Virus record (IMG/VR): IMGVR_UViG_3300034072_001694
Location: 1 to 24,802 of that record
Length of the DNA: 24,802 nt
Strand: one strand, 5' to 3'
Origin: a virus
The translations under genes and the position numbers were made by a program. Positions 5,758-13,680 of the stretch are shown here, piece by piece (the stretch's first letter is position 1; every line of letters begins with the position of its first letter). Below the pieces are notes generated by a model. It did not search any database, was not told the origin of the DNA, and saw only the letters and a list, made by a program, of their open reading frames with translations.

Positions 5758-6173
5758 TGGCCGTGCCTGCAATGTCTCTTGCTGTGGTCGGCGTGCAGTA
5801 TCCGAACAAGAACAAGAGCAATCGCCAGTTTGAAATTGCGGTGTGCAAGCCCGGTGAGCCTGTCGAGCTGCGGCCGGAGCCGAAGAACATATCGGACGAG
5901 AACGCGGTAGCCGTGTTTTCCCAGCGCGGCGTGCAGATCGGCTATCTCACAGCAGAGCGCTGCGGTCGCATTGGCGCAGTGATCCGGCAGGGACGGGAGA
6001 TACAGGCAGTCTTCCAACGGGAGGCGCAGCACGGGGCCTGGATCCGGGTGGCTTTCGACGGCGAAGTACCGATCGTGGACCTTAATCCTTCACCTTTCGT
6101 ACGCGCGCCGTTGCTAGCAGAAGGTGCGGACCCGGAAACGGACTTTTACCCCGACCCGGAATGGGAGGATTGA
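5757..6173 (+). CDS. HIRAN-domain protein
   Basis: A 138-residue protein. Residues about 9-95 fit the HIRAN fold: VVGVQYPN at the start, then EIAVCKPGEPVELRPEPKN, then ISDENAVAVFSQRGVQIGYL and TAERCGRI, the typical order D-x-N-A-V-x-V and I-G-Y-L. In HLTF this domain binds the 3' end of single-stranded DNA at stalled forks; in bacteria it occurs alone or fused to nucleases and helicases. Here it stands alone with an acidic C-terminal tail ending DPEWED. It is coupled to the 85-residue gene and sits in the lysogenic-direction operon, so it may be expressed from the prophage. Its role is unknown. A 10-codon frame (MPQEDQALLR) overlaps its stop and is probably chance. Confidence 0.75.
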   Translation: MAVPAMSLAVVGVQYPNKNKSNRQFEIAVCKPGEPVELRPEPKNISDENAVAVFSQRGVQIGYLTAERCGRIGAVIRQGREIQAVFQREAQHGAWIRVAFDGEVPIVDLNPSPFVRAPLLAEGADPETDFYPDPEWED

Positions 6174-6271
6174 TGCCGCAGGAAGATCAAGCGCTGTTAC
6201 GCTAAGGAACAAGCCCACAGACGTTCGCACAGGACCACTTTGCTTACTGCTTGAAACGCCTCAGCGTCCTA

Positions 6272-7504
6272 TCATGGCGACGGTGCCGCAGTCCCTCGAT
6301 TGCCGATGACAAAAACTTTAAAGGCGCAGATCACCAGAACAGCAGAAGCTCCAAGAGCAGCAAATGCCGCAGCATCGCCTTGCAAGTGCAATACGGTTCC
6401 GAACAGCGCCCCCGTTGCGAAAGCCAGGATCTGCTGGCCGCCTTTGGAGACCATAAGGGTCGCGAATGTCGTTGCGATAACGAGGCCCAACAGGGTGAAC
6501 CTGAGCTGTGGGTAAATATGAAGTCCATGGAGGTTGCTGCCAATGTATCCAGAGACTGCCAGCGACGTCAAAGCGGCGAGCCACGCTGCGCACCTTACAG
6601 CTTGGTCTGGTTGGGTTGACGCAGCGTATGAGCAAAGGGCCATAGCACTAAACATAGCTGCACTCGGAAACCAGTTCTGAGTAGTTCCGAAGATATCGCT
6701 TGGTGTGAGAAAACGGATGGCAGCAAGCATTGACGCTGTGGCAACCAACGTGAGCGCCAGTACGACAGCAACAAGTGCTTTTGGCTTGGCAGGCAATGCG
6801 ATGGATCTTTTTGCCCGACCTTCCGCGGTCGGAACTGCCAACCCCCAAAGAAAAGTGGCTAATGCTGCTATCCAGCAGAGCATGCCAAACAGTTCCGTGC
6901 CCTCTTCAAGCAGAAGGTAAGCCATTGGCCTTTGCCACCCCGGCTGATTTTGGAAAGCGTGAATTTCGAAATACTCTTGGGCCGGAACTGTAGAGAGCAT
7001 CAAAACACCGGCAGTCAACCACGCAACTGCAGCCCTGTTCCTTTTGGATTGGACCCAGGCGAAAAAAAGCATGTACCCGGGAACCATGATGAAGAATGGC
7101 GCAAGCCAAGCTAACAACCCTAGGTTGCCAGACAGAGACGGTACTCTTTCGTGTATTGAGCCAAGTTCGGTTAATGACAACGCCATAAAAATAGCTGAGA
7201 GGATGATCCATCCAAATCTTGTTCGTTGGTAGTCGGGTTCTCTATCCGCGACCCAACACAATAGACCCACAATCGACATCAGAAGCAATAGCATAGACGA
7301 ATACCATGCCGACACAGCGTCCTCTCTTCCCAAATCAGTTTGGACAAGAAAGCGGTAAAGAGCGGGAGCCTCCTCCCACGTGCCAGTCCAACTGCGCCAG
7401 AAAGCCCCGTTAAAAGCTGTTCCGAACACAAGGCAGAGACAGCCCAGCAAAAGTGCGGCCCACGTGACGATCATCCAACGCCTAACGATTAGCATTTCAG
7501 GCAC
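6272..7504 (-). CDS. Polytopic membrane protein, probable moron
   Basis: A 410-residue protein with about ten hydrophobic spans, for example WMIVTWAALLLGCLCLVFG, SMLLLLMSIVGLLCWV, APFFIMVPGYMLFFAWV, VLALTLVATASMLAAI and LAALTSLAVSGYIG. There is no signal peptide or catalytic motif I recognise. The start is GTG at 7504 with GGGGGG seven bases upstream; an ATG three codons in is possible. It stands alone between the repressor operon and the tail operon, and its bases and codons are visibly less GC-rich than its neighbours. Placement and composition suggest a moron acquired by transfer. Superinfection exclusion, envelope change or transport are all possible; nothing specific favours one. Confidence 0.8.
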   Translation of the reverse strand: MPEMLIVRRWMIVTWAALLLGCLCLVFGTAFNGAFWRSWTGTWEEAPALYRFLVQTDLGREDAVSAWYSSMLLLLMSIVGLLCWVADREPDYQRTRFGWIILSAIFMALSLTELGSIHERVPSLSGNLGLLAWLAPFFIMVPGYMLFFAWVQSKRNRAAVAWLTAGVLMLSTVPAQEYFEIHAFQNQPGWQRPMAYLLLEEGTELFGMLCWIAALATFLWGLAVPTAEGRAKRSIALPAKPKALVAVVLALTLVATASMLAAIRFLTPSDIFGTTQNWFPSAAMFSAMALCSYAASTQPDQAVRCAAWLAALTSLAVSGYIGSNLHGLHIYPQLRFTLLGLVIATTFATLMVSKGGQQILAFATGALFGTVLHLQGDAAAFAALGASAVLVICAFKVFVIGNRGTAAPSP

Positions 7505-7804
7505 GGTAATCCCCCCGTATCTAACACTGCCGACGAACGGAAATCCAATTCCTATCTAAATAACTACCATTCAAAAAGCCTGGGGCAAATTACAATATTG
7601 TGAAGGGTTGCCGATCTCGCCATTCGGCCTGTTAGAGATACTTAGAGCTTTAGCAGTTTTCGGTCTGCAGTGGATATTCTGCTGTCTATATGTGGGCACC
7701 TGCGTGAAGGGGAAACATGGCGCCGAGGGGTCATCGCTGTCGCAGTGAACTGGTGGAGCTGTGCGGTCTTAACGAAGCAAATTTTCTATTTTTTCATCGA
7801 TTAA
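7505..7804. other. AT-rich gap with no supported gene
   Basis: About 300 bases between the membrane-protein start and the gene D stop. It is much richer in A and T than the phage genes and contains a 10-bp palindrome ACAATATTGT (7592-7601) and T-runs near 7775-7797. It must hold the promoter of the membrane-protein gene, but I could not find a convincing -35/-10 pair or a strong terminator for the tail operon. No open frame here looks coding. Confidence 0.5.
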
Positions 7805-8839
7805 TCAAACTGCGACTTCCATCTCGATCTGTGTCTTGAGTCCGCTTGCATCCATCGAATGTTCGGCAGTTGCGATCAGCCAGCGAGTAGTGTCGATCTC
7901 AAACTTGAAGCCGGCCGCCCTTATCCGAACACCGGGCGAGAGCAGGGGATTGCCCCATGCGAGGCTGGCAGAGAGCGTAGCGGCCGCGCGTTTTAAGCGC
8001 TTGGTCTCTGCCTCGGCAGCGGCTTGGCCGTCGGCCTCACTGGCATAGGTGCGCTTGAGGCGCTTGCGGTTGGTGCCGCCGGTGCTGACCGTCTTGCGCT
8101 TGGCTTCGGCGGGATCGTGCCACTGGGCCTCGGCCCCATCCTGCGCCTTTTCGCGGGCGGCGCGTTTCCAGTCGATCGAACTGCAGCGTTCCTTCAGCAG
8201 GACCGCCTCGGGAATGGCATTGCCGGTGGCAGTGGTGCGGGCACCCTTGGGCGCGAAGATCAGGCAGCCGGCCTTGACCACGGCGCTGGCATCGTGGCGC
8301 CGCGCCAGATCGCGCAGGAACTGCATGTCGCTGCGGCTTGCCTGCTCGGCCACCTTGATCGCGCGAGCAGCAAGGCTTTCGTGGCAGCGGGGCTGCAGCC
8401 CATGCTCTTGCGCAATCACGCCCACTATATCACCCAGCGTGCCATCGCTCCAGGTGCGGTTTCGCCTGGTGCGGAAGCTCTCGGCCAGATCTGCACTGCG
8501 CGCGGTGAGAGTGATGCGATCGGGCGGGCTGCTGTATCCCGCTTCGTCCACTTTGAAGCTGCCCTTGTAGACCAGACCGGTGGTCACCTCGGTGCCGCGC
8601 TCCCACCCCAGCCACACCTGCAGCGTTGCGCCCTCTGGCGGGATGGCGACATTGCCCTTCGAATCATCGAGCACGATCTCGAGCTGGTCGGCCTCTTCAC
8701 CGTCCTTCTCCGAAAGGCGCAGCGAGACCAGGAGTGGCGCCATCACGGCAGTGAGGTCTTCGGCCCCAAGTGTCACCCGCCATGCCGCCTTGGGCTGGAC
8801 GTAAGCCGATGAGGCGGCAGTGATAGGCAAGCTGGCCAT
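7805..8839 (-). CDS. D: P2 gpD-like tail/baseplate hub protein
   Basis: A 344-residue protein (P2 gpD is 387). It starts at MASLPITAAS, overlapping the U stop as TGATG; the open frame beyond is a shadow of U. Family features include PAWRVTLGAEDLT-like opening (here AAWRVTLGAEDLTAVMAPLL), DQLEIVLDD, LQVWLGWE, ITLTARSADLAESFRTRRNR and SDMQFLRDLARRHDA. The protein is the gp27-like hub that joins tube to spike and is also called late control protein D. Here it is last in the leftward tail operon, as in P2. The C-terminal part (AAEAETKRLKR to the end) is typical too. Confidence 0.92.
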   Translation of the reverse strand: MASLPITAASSAYVQPKAAWRVTLGAEDLTAVMAPLLVSLRLSEKDGEEADQLEIVLDDSKGNVAIPPEGATLQVWLGWERGTEVTTGLVYKGSFKVDEAGYSSPPDRITLTARSADLAESFRTRRNRTWSDGTLGDIVGVIAQEHGLQPRCHESLAARAIKVAEQASRSDMQFLRDLARRHDASAVVKAGCLIFAPKGARTTATGNAIPEAVLLKERCSSIDWKRAAREKAQDGAEAQWHDPAEAKRKTVSTGGTNRKRLKRTYASEADGQAAAEAETKRLKRAAATLSASLAWGNPLLSPGVRIRAAGFKFEIDTTRWLIATAEHSMDASGLKTQIEMEVAV

Positions 8840-9222
8840 CAGGCGACCCGGGTCAGCTCGATCGTGAAATCCTTCACCCGCGCGCGGCCGTCCTCGGTCA
8901 GGTTGTCGTGCCCTTCGTCGACGCGATCGATGGTGAAGTGTCCGAGGATCTGCCCGCGCCCGTCCATGAACGGATAGGCATCGCCGGTATCGGCCATCTC
9001 CACAAGCGTTTCGAGCGCACCGTAGCGGCCCAGCACTTCTGGCACGAGGCGACCGGTGAGACTGATCTTGTCGGCGCCGGGGCCGACGAACTGGCTGGCG
9101 GCGATCACGCCGAACCGCTCGGTCCGCTCGTGCCGCCAATCCCGGCTGCGGGTAAGCTTGTCGAACAGGGTGCTGTCCGTGGTGAATGCGAACATGCCAA
9201 GGGCCGCGAGCTGCATCTGCAT
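8839..9222 (-). CDS. U: P2 gpU-like tail terminator protein
   Basis: A 127-residue protein beginning MQMQLAALGMFAFTTDS. The segment RSRDWRHERTERFGVIAASQ followed by FVGPGADKISLTGRLVPEV and then GRGQILGHFTIDRVDEGHD is the gpU signature. The protein caps the head-proximal end of the tail tube in P2-type phages. Its stop overlaps the D start. No gpX (LysM) gene is seen around it. The 74 bases to the tape-measure stop contain a palindromic repeat. Confidence 0.9.
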   Translation of the reverse strand: MQMQLAALGMFAFTTDSTLFDKLTRSRDWRHERTERFGVIAASQFVGPGADKISLTGRLVPEVLGRYGALETLVEMADTGDAYPFMDGRGQILGHFTIDRVDEGHDNLTEDGRARVKDFTIELTRVA

Positions 9223-9249
9223 GGAGCTACGCTCCCTTTCCGGTTGGTC

Positions 9250-9294
9250 GGATGGACGAAAGAGAAAAACCGGTGCCCACTTTTTCTGCCATCC
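9250..9294. repeat. Palindromic element between T and U
   Basis: Nested inverted repeats: outer GGATGG/CCATCC (9250-9255, 9289-9294) and inner AGAAAAA/TTTTTCT (9263-9269, 9281-9287) around CCGGTGCCCAC. It fills the gap between the T stop and the U start. The right half, CACTTTTTCTGCCATC, reappears almost unchanged near 20910. Similar short palindromes with GTGGGCACCGG centres are common between genes in alphaproteobacteria, so this may be a dispersed repeat; as RNA it could also weaken read-through. Confidence 0.55.
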
Positions 9295-9296
9295 TT

Positions 9297-11072
9297 CTAG
9301 AACCCATCGTCGAAGCTGCGCAGAGACTTGCCGCGCTGGGACTGCTCGACAAGGCGGGCGACCCTCTCTGCCAGCGCCTGGGCGTCTTCACCCGGCTGCT
9401 GGTGAACGTGGATCTCCACCTTGCTCATCTGCGCCGCAGCGGCGGCAGGAGCGGCGCCAGCGGCGGGCGCGAGCGCCATGGCGCCAGCACCCGCCACCGC
9501 GCCCGCCATGCGCCCCATCGCGCGCACCGGTTGCCCGCGCCCCTGATCGAGGCCGATGCCGAGGCCGGAGGCGACGTGCCCGCCCATTTCCATCATCAGG
9601 CGCGAAGGGCTCTTGATGCCGAGATAGTTCTTGAAGGCCTGCACGCCGGTCTTGGCCATCGAGATCAGCTTCACTGCCAGCGCCATGGGGTTGATCGCCA
9701 TGAGCAGGCCTTCCATCATCATCCGGCCGATGTTGGTCATCCACCCGGGCAGCGCGCCGACCACGCCTTTCACCGCGGCAACCCCCGCGTTGAAGGCGCC
9801 CTTGATCCGATCCCAATTGGCAAAGACCAAGTATCCGAGCCCGGCGATGGCAGCGCCGATCAGCGCAACTGGCAAGGTTATGGTGCCGACGATTGCCGCC
9901 ATGGCCCCGCCAATGATGGGCAGGGCGGCGGTAAAGAAGCCCGCAACCCCTGCAATGATGGGAGCCAACGTTCCGATCGCGCCGGCAACGGCTGCCACGC
10001 CGACAAGGATAGGCCCCAGCACTGCGACAGCCCCACCCACTATGACGATCCACTTCTTTGTCTCAGGCGAAAGAGCCGAGAACGACTGGATCAGCCCGGT
10101 GAACATCTTGATCGCTGGCGTGAGGGCAGGGATGAGTTCTTGGCCGATCGCCAATGACATGTTGTCCCACGCCGCCTGGCTAGCGCGAAGCTGGTTGGCC
10201 GTGCTGCCCGACGTACGCACCAGGTCACCCTGCGCCTTGCCGGTCTGCGCCATGATCAGGCCCGCGCGGGCCATGATCTTCTGCTGCTCGGTGAGTTCGC
10301 CGTTGACCGGCTTCAAGCCCATCTTGAGCGCCTGCGCCTTTACCGCTGCCTCGGTCATGAATACGCCGAAATCACGCAGCGGCTCGCTCTCGCCGGTGAG
10401 GCCCGAGCGCAGCTTTTCCAGCGCGGTGCCGGGATCGACGTTGTAGAAGCTGGAAAGGTCCTGCGCGAGCATGGCGAACTGCTGGCTCATGCCTGCAGAC
10501 TTTGCCGGGTCAGCCTGGTTGAAGAAGGTGCCGAAGGTGTTGGCCGCGCCCATCAACTCCACATTGGTACGGCCGATGGCGTTACCGGTCTTGTCCGCCC
10601 ACGCTTGCATTGCCGATGCGTTGGCACCGAATGTGACGTTGAACGCGCTCTTCAGTTCCTCAGCGTCCATTGCGGCCTTGAAGGCGTGCTGCCCGAACGC
10701 GATCAGCGGCGCAGTCATGGTCGCAGTTGCAATCGCACCAGCCTTGCCCGCTGCCGAGGCGATGCCGGAGAACCGGCTCTGGATCCCGGCGATGCGCTCG
10801 AGCTTGGTCTTCTGCGCATCGATCTTCTGGTTGGTTTCGGCAATCGCGCGCGAAAGCGACTGCTCTGCCAGGACTAGGCCCATGCTGGTCGAGCCGCCTT
10901 TGAGCAGCTCGCGCACGCGTTTCAGTTCCTTCTCGTTCTCGCGCACCTCGGCGCGCATGGTGCGCAGCGATTGCGTGCTGGCCTTGCTGGCGCCGACGAT
11001 GTTGCGAAGCCCGCCCGAGAGCTTGTCGATCCCGGTGAACTTGACCAGTAGGTTGAGCTTGTTGTCGGCCAC
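9297..11072 (-). CDS. T: P2 gpT-like tail tape measure protein
   Basis: A 591-residue protein (P2 gpT is 815). The start is GTG at 11072 (VADNKLNLLVKFTGID), with GAAGG nine bases upstream. Order of parts: N-terminal coiled coil (residues 30-90, RENEKELKRVRELLKGG), the tape-measure core with FGANASAMQAWADKTG and ESEPLRDFGVFMTEAA, a hydrophobic middle (KKWIVIVGGAVAVLGPILVG and two more spans) and a C-terminal segment LGIKSPSRLMMEMGGHV that is typical of phage tape measures. The tail ends with an Ala-rich stretch and a short helix. It sets tail length, so a tail shorter than that of P2 is expected. Confidence 0.92.
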   Translation of the reverse strand: MADNKLNLLVKFTGIDKLSGGLRNIVGASKASTQSLRTMRAEVRENEKELKRVRELLKGGSTSMGLVLAEQSLSRAIAETNQKIDAQKTKLERIAGIQSRFSGIASAAGKAGAIATATMTAPLIAFGQHAFKAAMDAEELKSAFNVTFGANASAMQAWADKTGNAIGRTNVELMGAANTFGTFFNQADPAKSAGMSQQFAMLAQDLSSFYNVDPGTALEKLRSGLTGESEPLRDFGVFMTEAAVKAQALKMGLKPVNGELTEQQKIMARAGLIMAQTGKAQGDLVRTSGSTANQLRASQAAWDNMSLAIGQELIPALTPAIKMFTGLIQSFSALSPETKKWIVIVGGAVAVLGPILVGVAAVAGAIGTLAPIIAGVAGFFTAALPIIGGAMAAIVGTITLPVALIGAAIAGLGYLVFANWDRIKGAFNAGVAAVKGVVGALPGWMTNIGRMMMEGLLMAINPMALAVKLISMAKTGVQAFKNYLGIKSPSRLMMEMGGHVASGLGIGLDQGRGQPVRAMGRMAGAVAGAGAMALAPAAGAAPAAAAAQMSKVEIHVHQQPGEDAQALAERVARLVEQSQRGKSLRSFDDGF

Positions 11073-11076
11073 AGCG

Positions 11077-11190
11077 TTACACCTTCGGTATCCGGGCCAC
11101 GGCAAGGCCCTGCCAGTAGATCAATTCCTCGATGTCCATCGCCAGCAGCTCGGCCAGCGGCCAGTGAAACACCGCGGCGATATCGGCCAT
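11077..11190 (-). CDS. E': gpE' segment (GpE family), made by frameshift
   Basis: A 37-codon frame, MADIAAVFHWPLAELLAMDI then EELIYWQG, which is the GpE/E' motif (FHWP, then L-x-x-MDLEEL). It ends five bases before the T start. The reading frame continues upstream without a stop to the T7 run in gene E, so in the cell it is probably made as the C-terminus of an E-E' fusion of 159 residues rather than alone. The ATG at 11190 is only a formal start; no clear ribosome site precedes it. Confidence 0.8.
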   Translation of the reverse strand: MADIAAVFHWPLAELLAMDIEELIYWQGLAVARIPKV

Positions 11191-11213
11191 GACCTCGCCC
11201 AGTTCGCCAAAGT

Positions 11214-11555
11214 CTACGCGCCGCCAAAGGCCCTGCTGATCGCTTCCTTCATCTCGGCGCTCATAAAAAAACCCTTCACGGCACCGGCCAGCTCGATCAG
11301 GTCTTCCGCTTCCATGTTCTCGATCTCGGCGGCGATCAGCGAAGGCGCGGTAATGCGCGGCAGCAGCACCAGCAGCGAGTTGACGTCGGTCGAGAAAAGG
11401 TCCTCGATCTTGAGCCCTCGCATGTCGCTCGCCTTGGGCTTGCGCAGGCTGATCTCGGCGATGTCGCCGCCCTTGCGCACGATCGGGTTGGAGAGCGTGA
11501 TCTTCACTGTCTGCCCGGCAGGGGCGGTTTCGGGCTTGGCTTCGGCTTCGGACAT
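11214..11555 (-). CDS. E: P2 gpE-like tail assembly chaperone
   Basis: A 113-residue protein with AAGGA upstream of the ATG. It shows the Phage tail assembly (gpE) pattern: VKITLSNPIVRKGGDIAEIS, then LRKPKASDMRGL, then LLVLLPRITAPSLIAAEIEN, then MEAEDLIELAGAVKGFF. In P2 and most long-tailed phages gpE and the frameshifted gpE+E' bind the tape measure and guide tail assembly, with the fusion as the minor form. The slippery run lies at codons 95-97 (11265-11271), 16 codons before the normal stop. Confidence 0.88.
   Translation of the reverse strand: MSEAEAKPETAPAGQTVKITLSNPIVRKGGDIAEISLRKPKASDMRGLKIEDLFSTDVNSLLVLLPRITAPSLIAAEIENMEAEDLIELAGAVKGFFMSAEMKEAISRAFGGA
11265..11271 (-). other. Programmed -1 frameshift site (T7 slippery run)
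   Basis: On the minus strand the frame reads GGT TTT TTT ATG, giving the heptamer T TTT TTT; the P2 site is T TTT TTG. After a -1 slip the frame reads TAT GAG CGC and stays open for 62 codons, across the E stop and through the GpE motif, to the TAA at 11077. Frame and spacing were checked base by base. The expected E-E' product is 97 + 62 = 159 residues. Confidence 0.88.
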
Positions 11556-11633
11556 GTGCGGGGTCCTTCAGATTGCGCGGGGTCTCTTCATCTCCCGACC
11601 GACGGCCCCCGCTGACCGCCGGCCGGAAGTTCG

Positions 11634-12143
11634 TTACGCGCCAATCGCGGCGCGGATTTCGGCGCGGCGGTCCTGCCCGAAGACGATGAAGGTACCGCCG
11701 AGCATGTCGACCTCGATCCAGTCCTCGCCGTCCACGGTCAGCTTGTAGTAGCTGCAGGTGGTCTTGAAGGTCTGCTCGGTATCGTCACCAGGCTTGGCCG
11801 TGCCCATGTCGATCTCGGCGGTGCGGCCACGCGTGACGATCTCGCAGGCGACAACCGCGCCGGTGGAATCGTCCTGATAGGCCCCGGCGAAGCGATTGAG
11901 ATTCGAGGAGAGCGAGGTCGCGCCAAAGTTGCGGAACAGTTCGCGCACCAGGCCGCCCGCCTTGAACTCGAGCTCGATCTTTTCGAGGCCGAAGTCGATG
12001 GGCACCGGGCCGAGCATGCCGCCGGCGCGATAGTCCTCGAGCTTCATGGTCAGCTTGGGCAGGGTGATCTCGGGGATCTGACCCTTGAAGCTGGTGCCGT
12101 CCTCGAAAAAGTTCATGTCCTTGAGCTTGGAAGGGAAACCCAT
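11634..12143 (-). CDS. FII: P2 FII-like major tail tube protein
   Basis: A 169-residue protein with GGAGA upstream of the ATG. It opens MGFPSKLKDMNFFEDGTSF and continues LPKLTMKLEDYRAGGMLGPV, matching the FII family (P2: LPKLTRKLENYRGAGM). TCSYYKLTVDGEDWIEVDM near the end is also typical. It forms the inner tail tube inside the sheath. It lies directly after the sheath gene, the standard order. Confidence 0.93.
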   Translation of the reverse strand: MGFPSKLKDMNFFEDGTSFKGQIPEITLPKLTMKLEDYRAGGMLGPVPIDFGLEKIELEFKAGGLVRELFRNFGATSLSSNLNRFAGAYQDDSTGAVVACEIVTRGRTAEIDMGTAKPGDDTEQTFKTTCSYYKLTVDGEDWIEVDMLGGTFIVFGQDRRAEIRAAIGA

Positions 12144-12167
12144 GGGTTGTCTCCGCTAGAGGGGCTG

Positions 12168-13313
12168 TCAGGCGGCAAGCTGCGCGGAGAGGTCCGCGTA
12201 GTACTTCTCGGTGATGCGCTGGTTGAGCTCGAGGCCTTCGAGCGGGGCTGCGGGGGTGAACTCGTAATCGATCACCAGCTTGCCGGCGGCGAGATCGGCC
12301 TGCGCATTGAGCGCCGGATCGAACCATGCCCGCCCGCCGATCAGTCGCTGCTGCACCACCAGGCCGCGGATGCGCGCGTTGATTGTCTCGAGCACGTCTT
12401 TCACGAGGAATCCGGTGAGCGGCTTGTCCGAGGCCCAGATCAGGCCCGCGGCAATTTCGTCCTGCAGGATCTGCGAGGTTCGCACCGCGCTTTCGAAGGC
12501 GAAGAGTGGCTCGTCGCTGCAGGTGCGGTTGCCCCAATAGATGAACCCGCCCGATGGGCTGCGCACCAGCGTGGTGACTTGCGCATCGTTGAGCGCGGCA
12601 ACGTCGGTGGTCGGGTCCTGGATATCGAAGAACAGGCTCTGCGATATGCCCGTGACGCCGCCAACCGCGACGTTGCTGATCGTCTTGTGCCAGCCTGTTT
12701 CCTCGTCGATCTTGGCCCGCAGGCCCAATGCGCGCGCCACTGCATCCCCCGAAAACTCATTTGACCAGTTTGGCCAGAGCAGCATCAGCTCGCGCGCAGC
12801 GAAGTTCTCGCGATAGGTGACGGCCTCGGCCACGGTGTCGCCTTGTGCAGCGGCATAGACCATGGCGCGCAGCTTTCTCGCCACGGTGGCAAGGGCAGTG
12901 GTAACGGCCTGCGTATCCAGCGCCGGTGCGCCGATCACGCGGGGGCGGTAACCGGTCACGCTTTCGGCGGCGAGCAGGGCGTAGATGCCCGAATAATCGC
13001 CTGCACTGCCGATCACGGCGGCGTCCTGGTCTTCGGCATCCACGGCCACGCGCACCACGATCACGATCGGGCTGCACTGGTCATAGATCGCCTCGAGTGA
13101 AGGCAGCAGCGTGCCGCCGGTGCCGGCCTGACCGATCGCCTTGCGCACATCGGTCACCAAGACGGGCGTATCGAGCGGGAAGGCGGCGTTGAGTGCGTCG
13201 GCCGCCGCACCGGCGGCGGCAGTGGCAGTGCAGACAAGGCCGATAACGCCGCTGGCAACGGCAGCAATCGTGCGGGTGCCTTCGGTGAGCACGTTGGTCT
13301 TGATACCGTGCAT
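12168..13313 (-). CDS. FI: P2 FI-like tail sheath protein
   Basis: A 381-residue protein (P2 FI is 396). The ribosome site GAAGGA lies in the end of W. It opens MHGIKTNVLTEGTRTIAAVA, has FPLDTPVLVTDVRKAIGQAG near 46-65, a variable middle, then FIYWGNRTCSD, then FAFESAVRTSQILQDEIAAG and KDVLETINARIRGLV, followed by the sheath C-terminal motif FTPAAPLEGLELNQRIT. It is the contractile sheath and shows that the particle is of the contractile type. Confidence 0.95.
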   Translation of the reverse strand: MHGIKTNVLTEGTRTIAAVASGVIGLVCTATAAAGAAADALNAAFPLDTPVLVTDVRKAIGQAGTGGTLLPSLEAIYDQCSPIVIVVRVAVDAEDQDAAVIGSAGDYSGIYALLAAESVTGYRPRVIGAPALDTQAVTTALATVARKLRAMVYAAAQGDTVAEAVTYRENFAARELMLLWPNWSNEFSGDAVARALGLRAKIDEETGWHKTISNVAVGGVTGISQSLFFDIQDPTTDVAALNDAQVTTLVRSPSGGFIYWGNRTCSDEPLFAFESAVRTSQILQDEIAAGLIWASDKPLTGFLVKDVLETINARIRGLVVQQRLIGGRAWFDPALNAQADLAAGKLVIDYEFTPAAPLEGLELNQRITEKYYADLSAQLAA

Positions 13314-13317
13314 GAGA

Positions 13318-13680
13318 TTAAGTCCTTCTGGCGATGGGGATGGACAGGCGGGTCAGGGTGTTTGCGGTGGAGCCGGTGCGGGTGCCTTCGATCGTGACGC
13401 TGGCCTGTCCGCTGGCGAACTCGCCCTCGATGCGCACCGTCTTCAGCTCGATGCGCGGCTCCCAGCGCGCGAGCGCGATGGCAATGGCCATCGAGCAGAG
13501 CAGCATGGTCGCAGGGCCGAGCGGACGGTCGAGCAGTTCGAACAGCAGGCAACCGTAATCGCGGCGCATGGTGCGACTGCCCAATGGCGTGGTGATGATG
13601 TCGGCGATCGACTGGGCAAGGTGCTCGTCGCCCGAGACCGCAACGCCGCTGGTGCGGGACATGCCCGTCAGACTGGTCAT
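13318..13680 (-). CDS. W: P2 gpW-like baseplate protein (gp25 family)
   Basis: A 120-residue protein of the GPW/gp25 family. The segment HLAQSIADIITTPLGSRTMR followed by RDYGCLLFELLDRPLG holds the conserved TPxGSRxMRxxYG motif, and LARWEPRIELKTVRI is the usual second block. It is a core baseplate wedge protein that starts sheath assembly. The start overlaps the V stop by four bases and the stop lies five bases from the sheath start. Confidence 0.93.
   Translation of the reverse strand: MTSLTGMSRTSGVAVSGDEHLAQSIADIITTPLGSRTMRRDYGCLLFELLDRPLGPATMLLCSMAIAIALARWEPRIELKTVRIEGEFASGQASVTIEGTRTGSTANTLTRLSIPIARRT

Noticed and set aside
6174-6271. Ten-codon frame (MPQEDQALLR) coupled to the HIRAN stop
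   Set aside because: Too short to support; the rest of the convergent gap shows no gene or clear terminator.
7592-7601. Palindrome ACAATATTGT as a late-activator site
   Set aside because: It lacks the 13-base spacer of the three dyads and is an ordinary 10-bp palindrome in AT-rich sequence.
8842-9139. N-terminal extension of the gene D frame
   Set aside because: It is an Arg-rich shadow of gene U; the TGATG overlap at 8839 gives the natural start.
9918-12064. GGGCAGGG octamers at 9918-9925 and 12057-12064 as KOPS-like sites
   Set aside because: Only two were spotted by eye, in coding sequence, and this many is expected in GC-rich DNA; not evidence for a target of the FtsK-gamma protein without a genome-wide strand-skew test.
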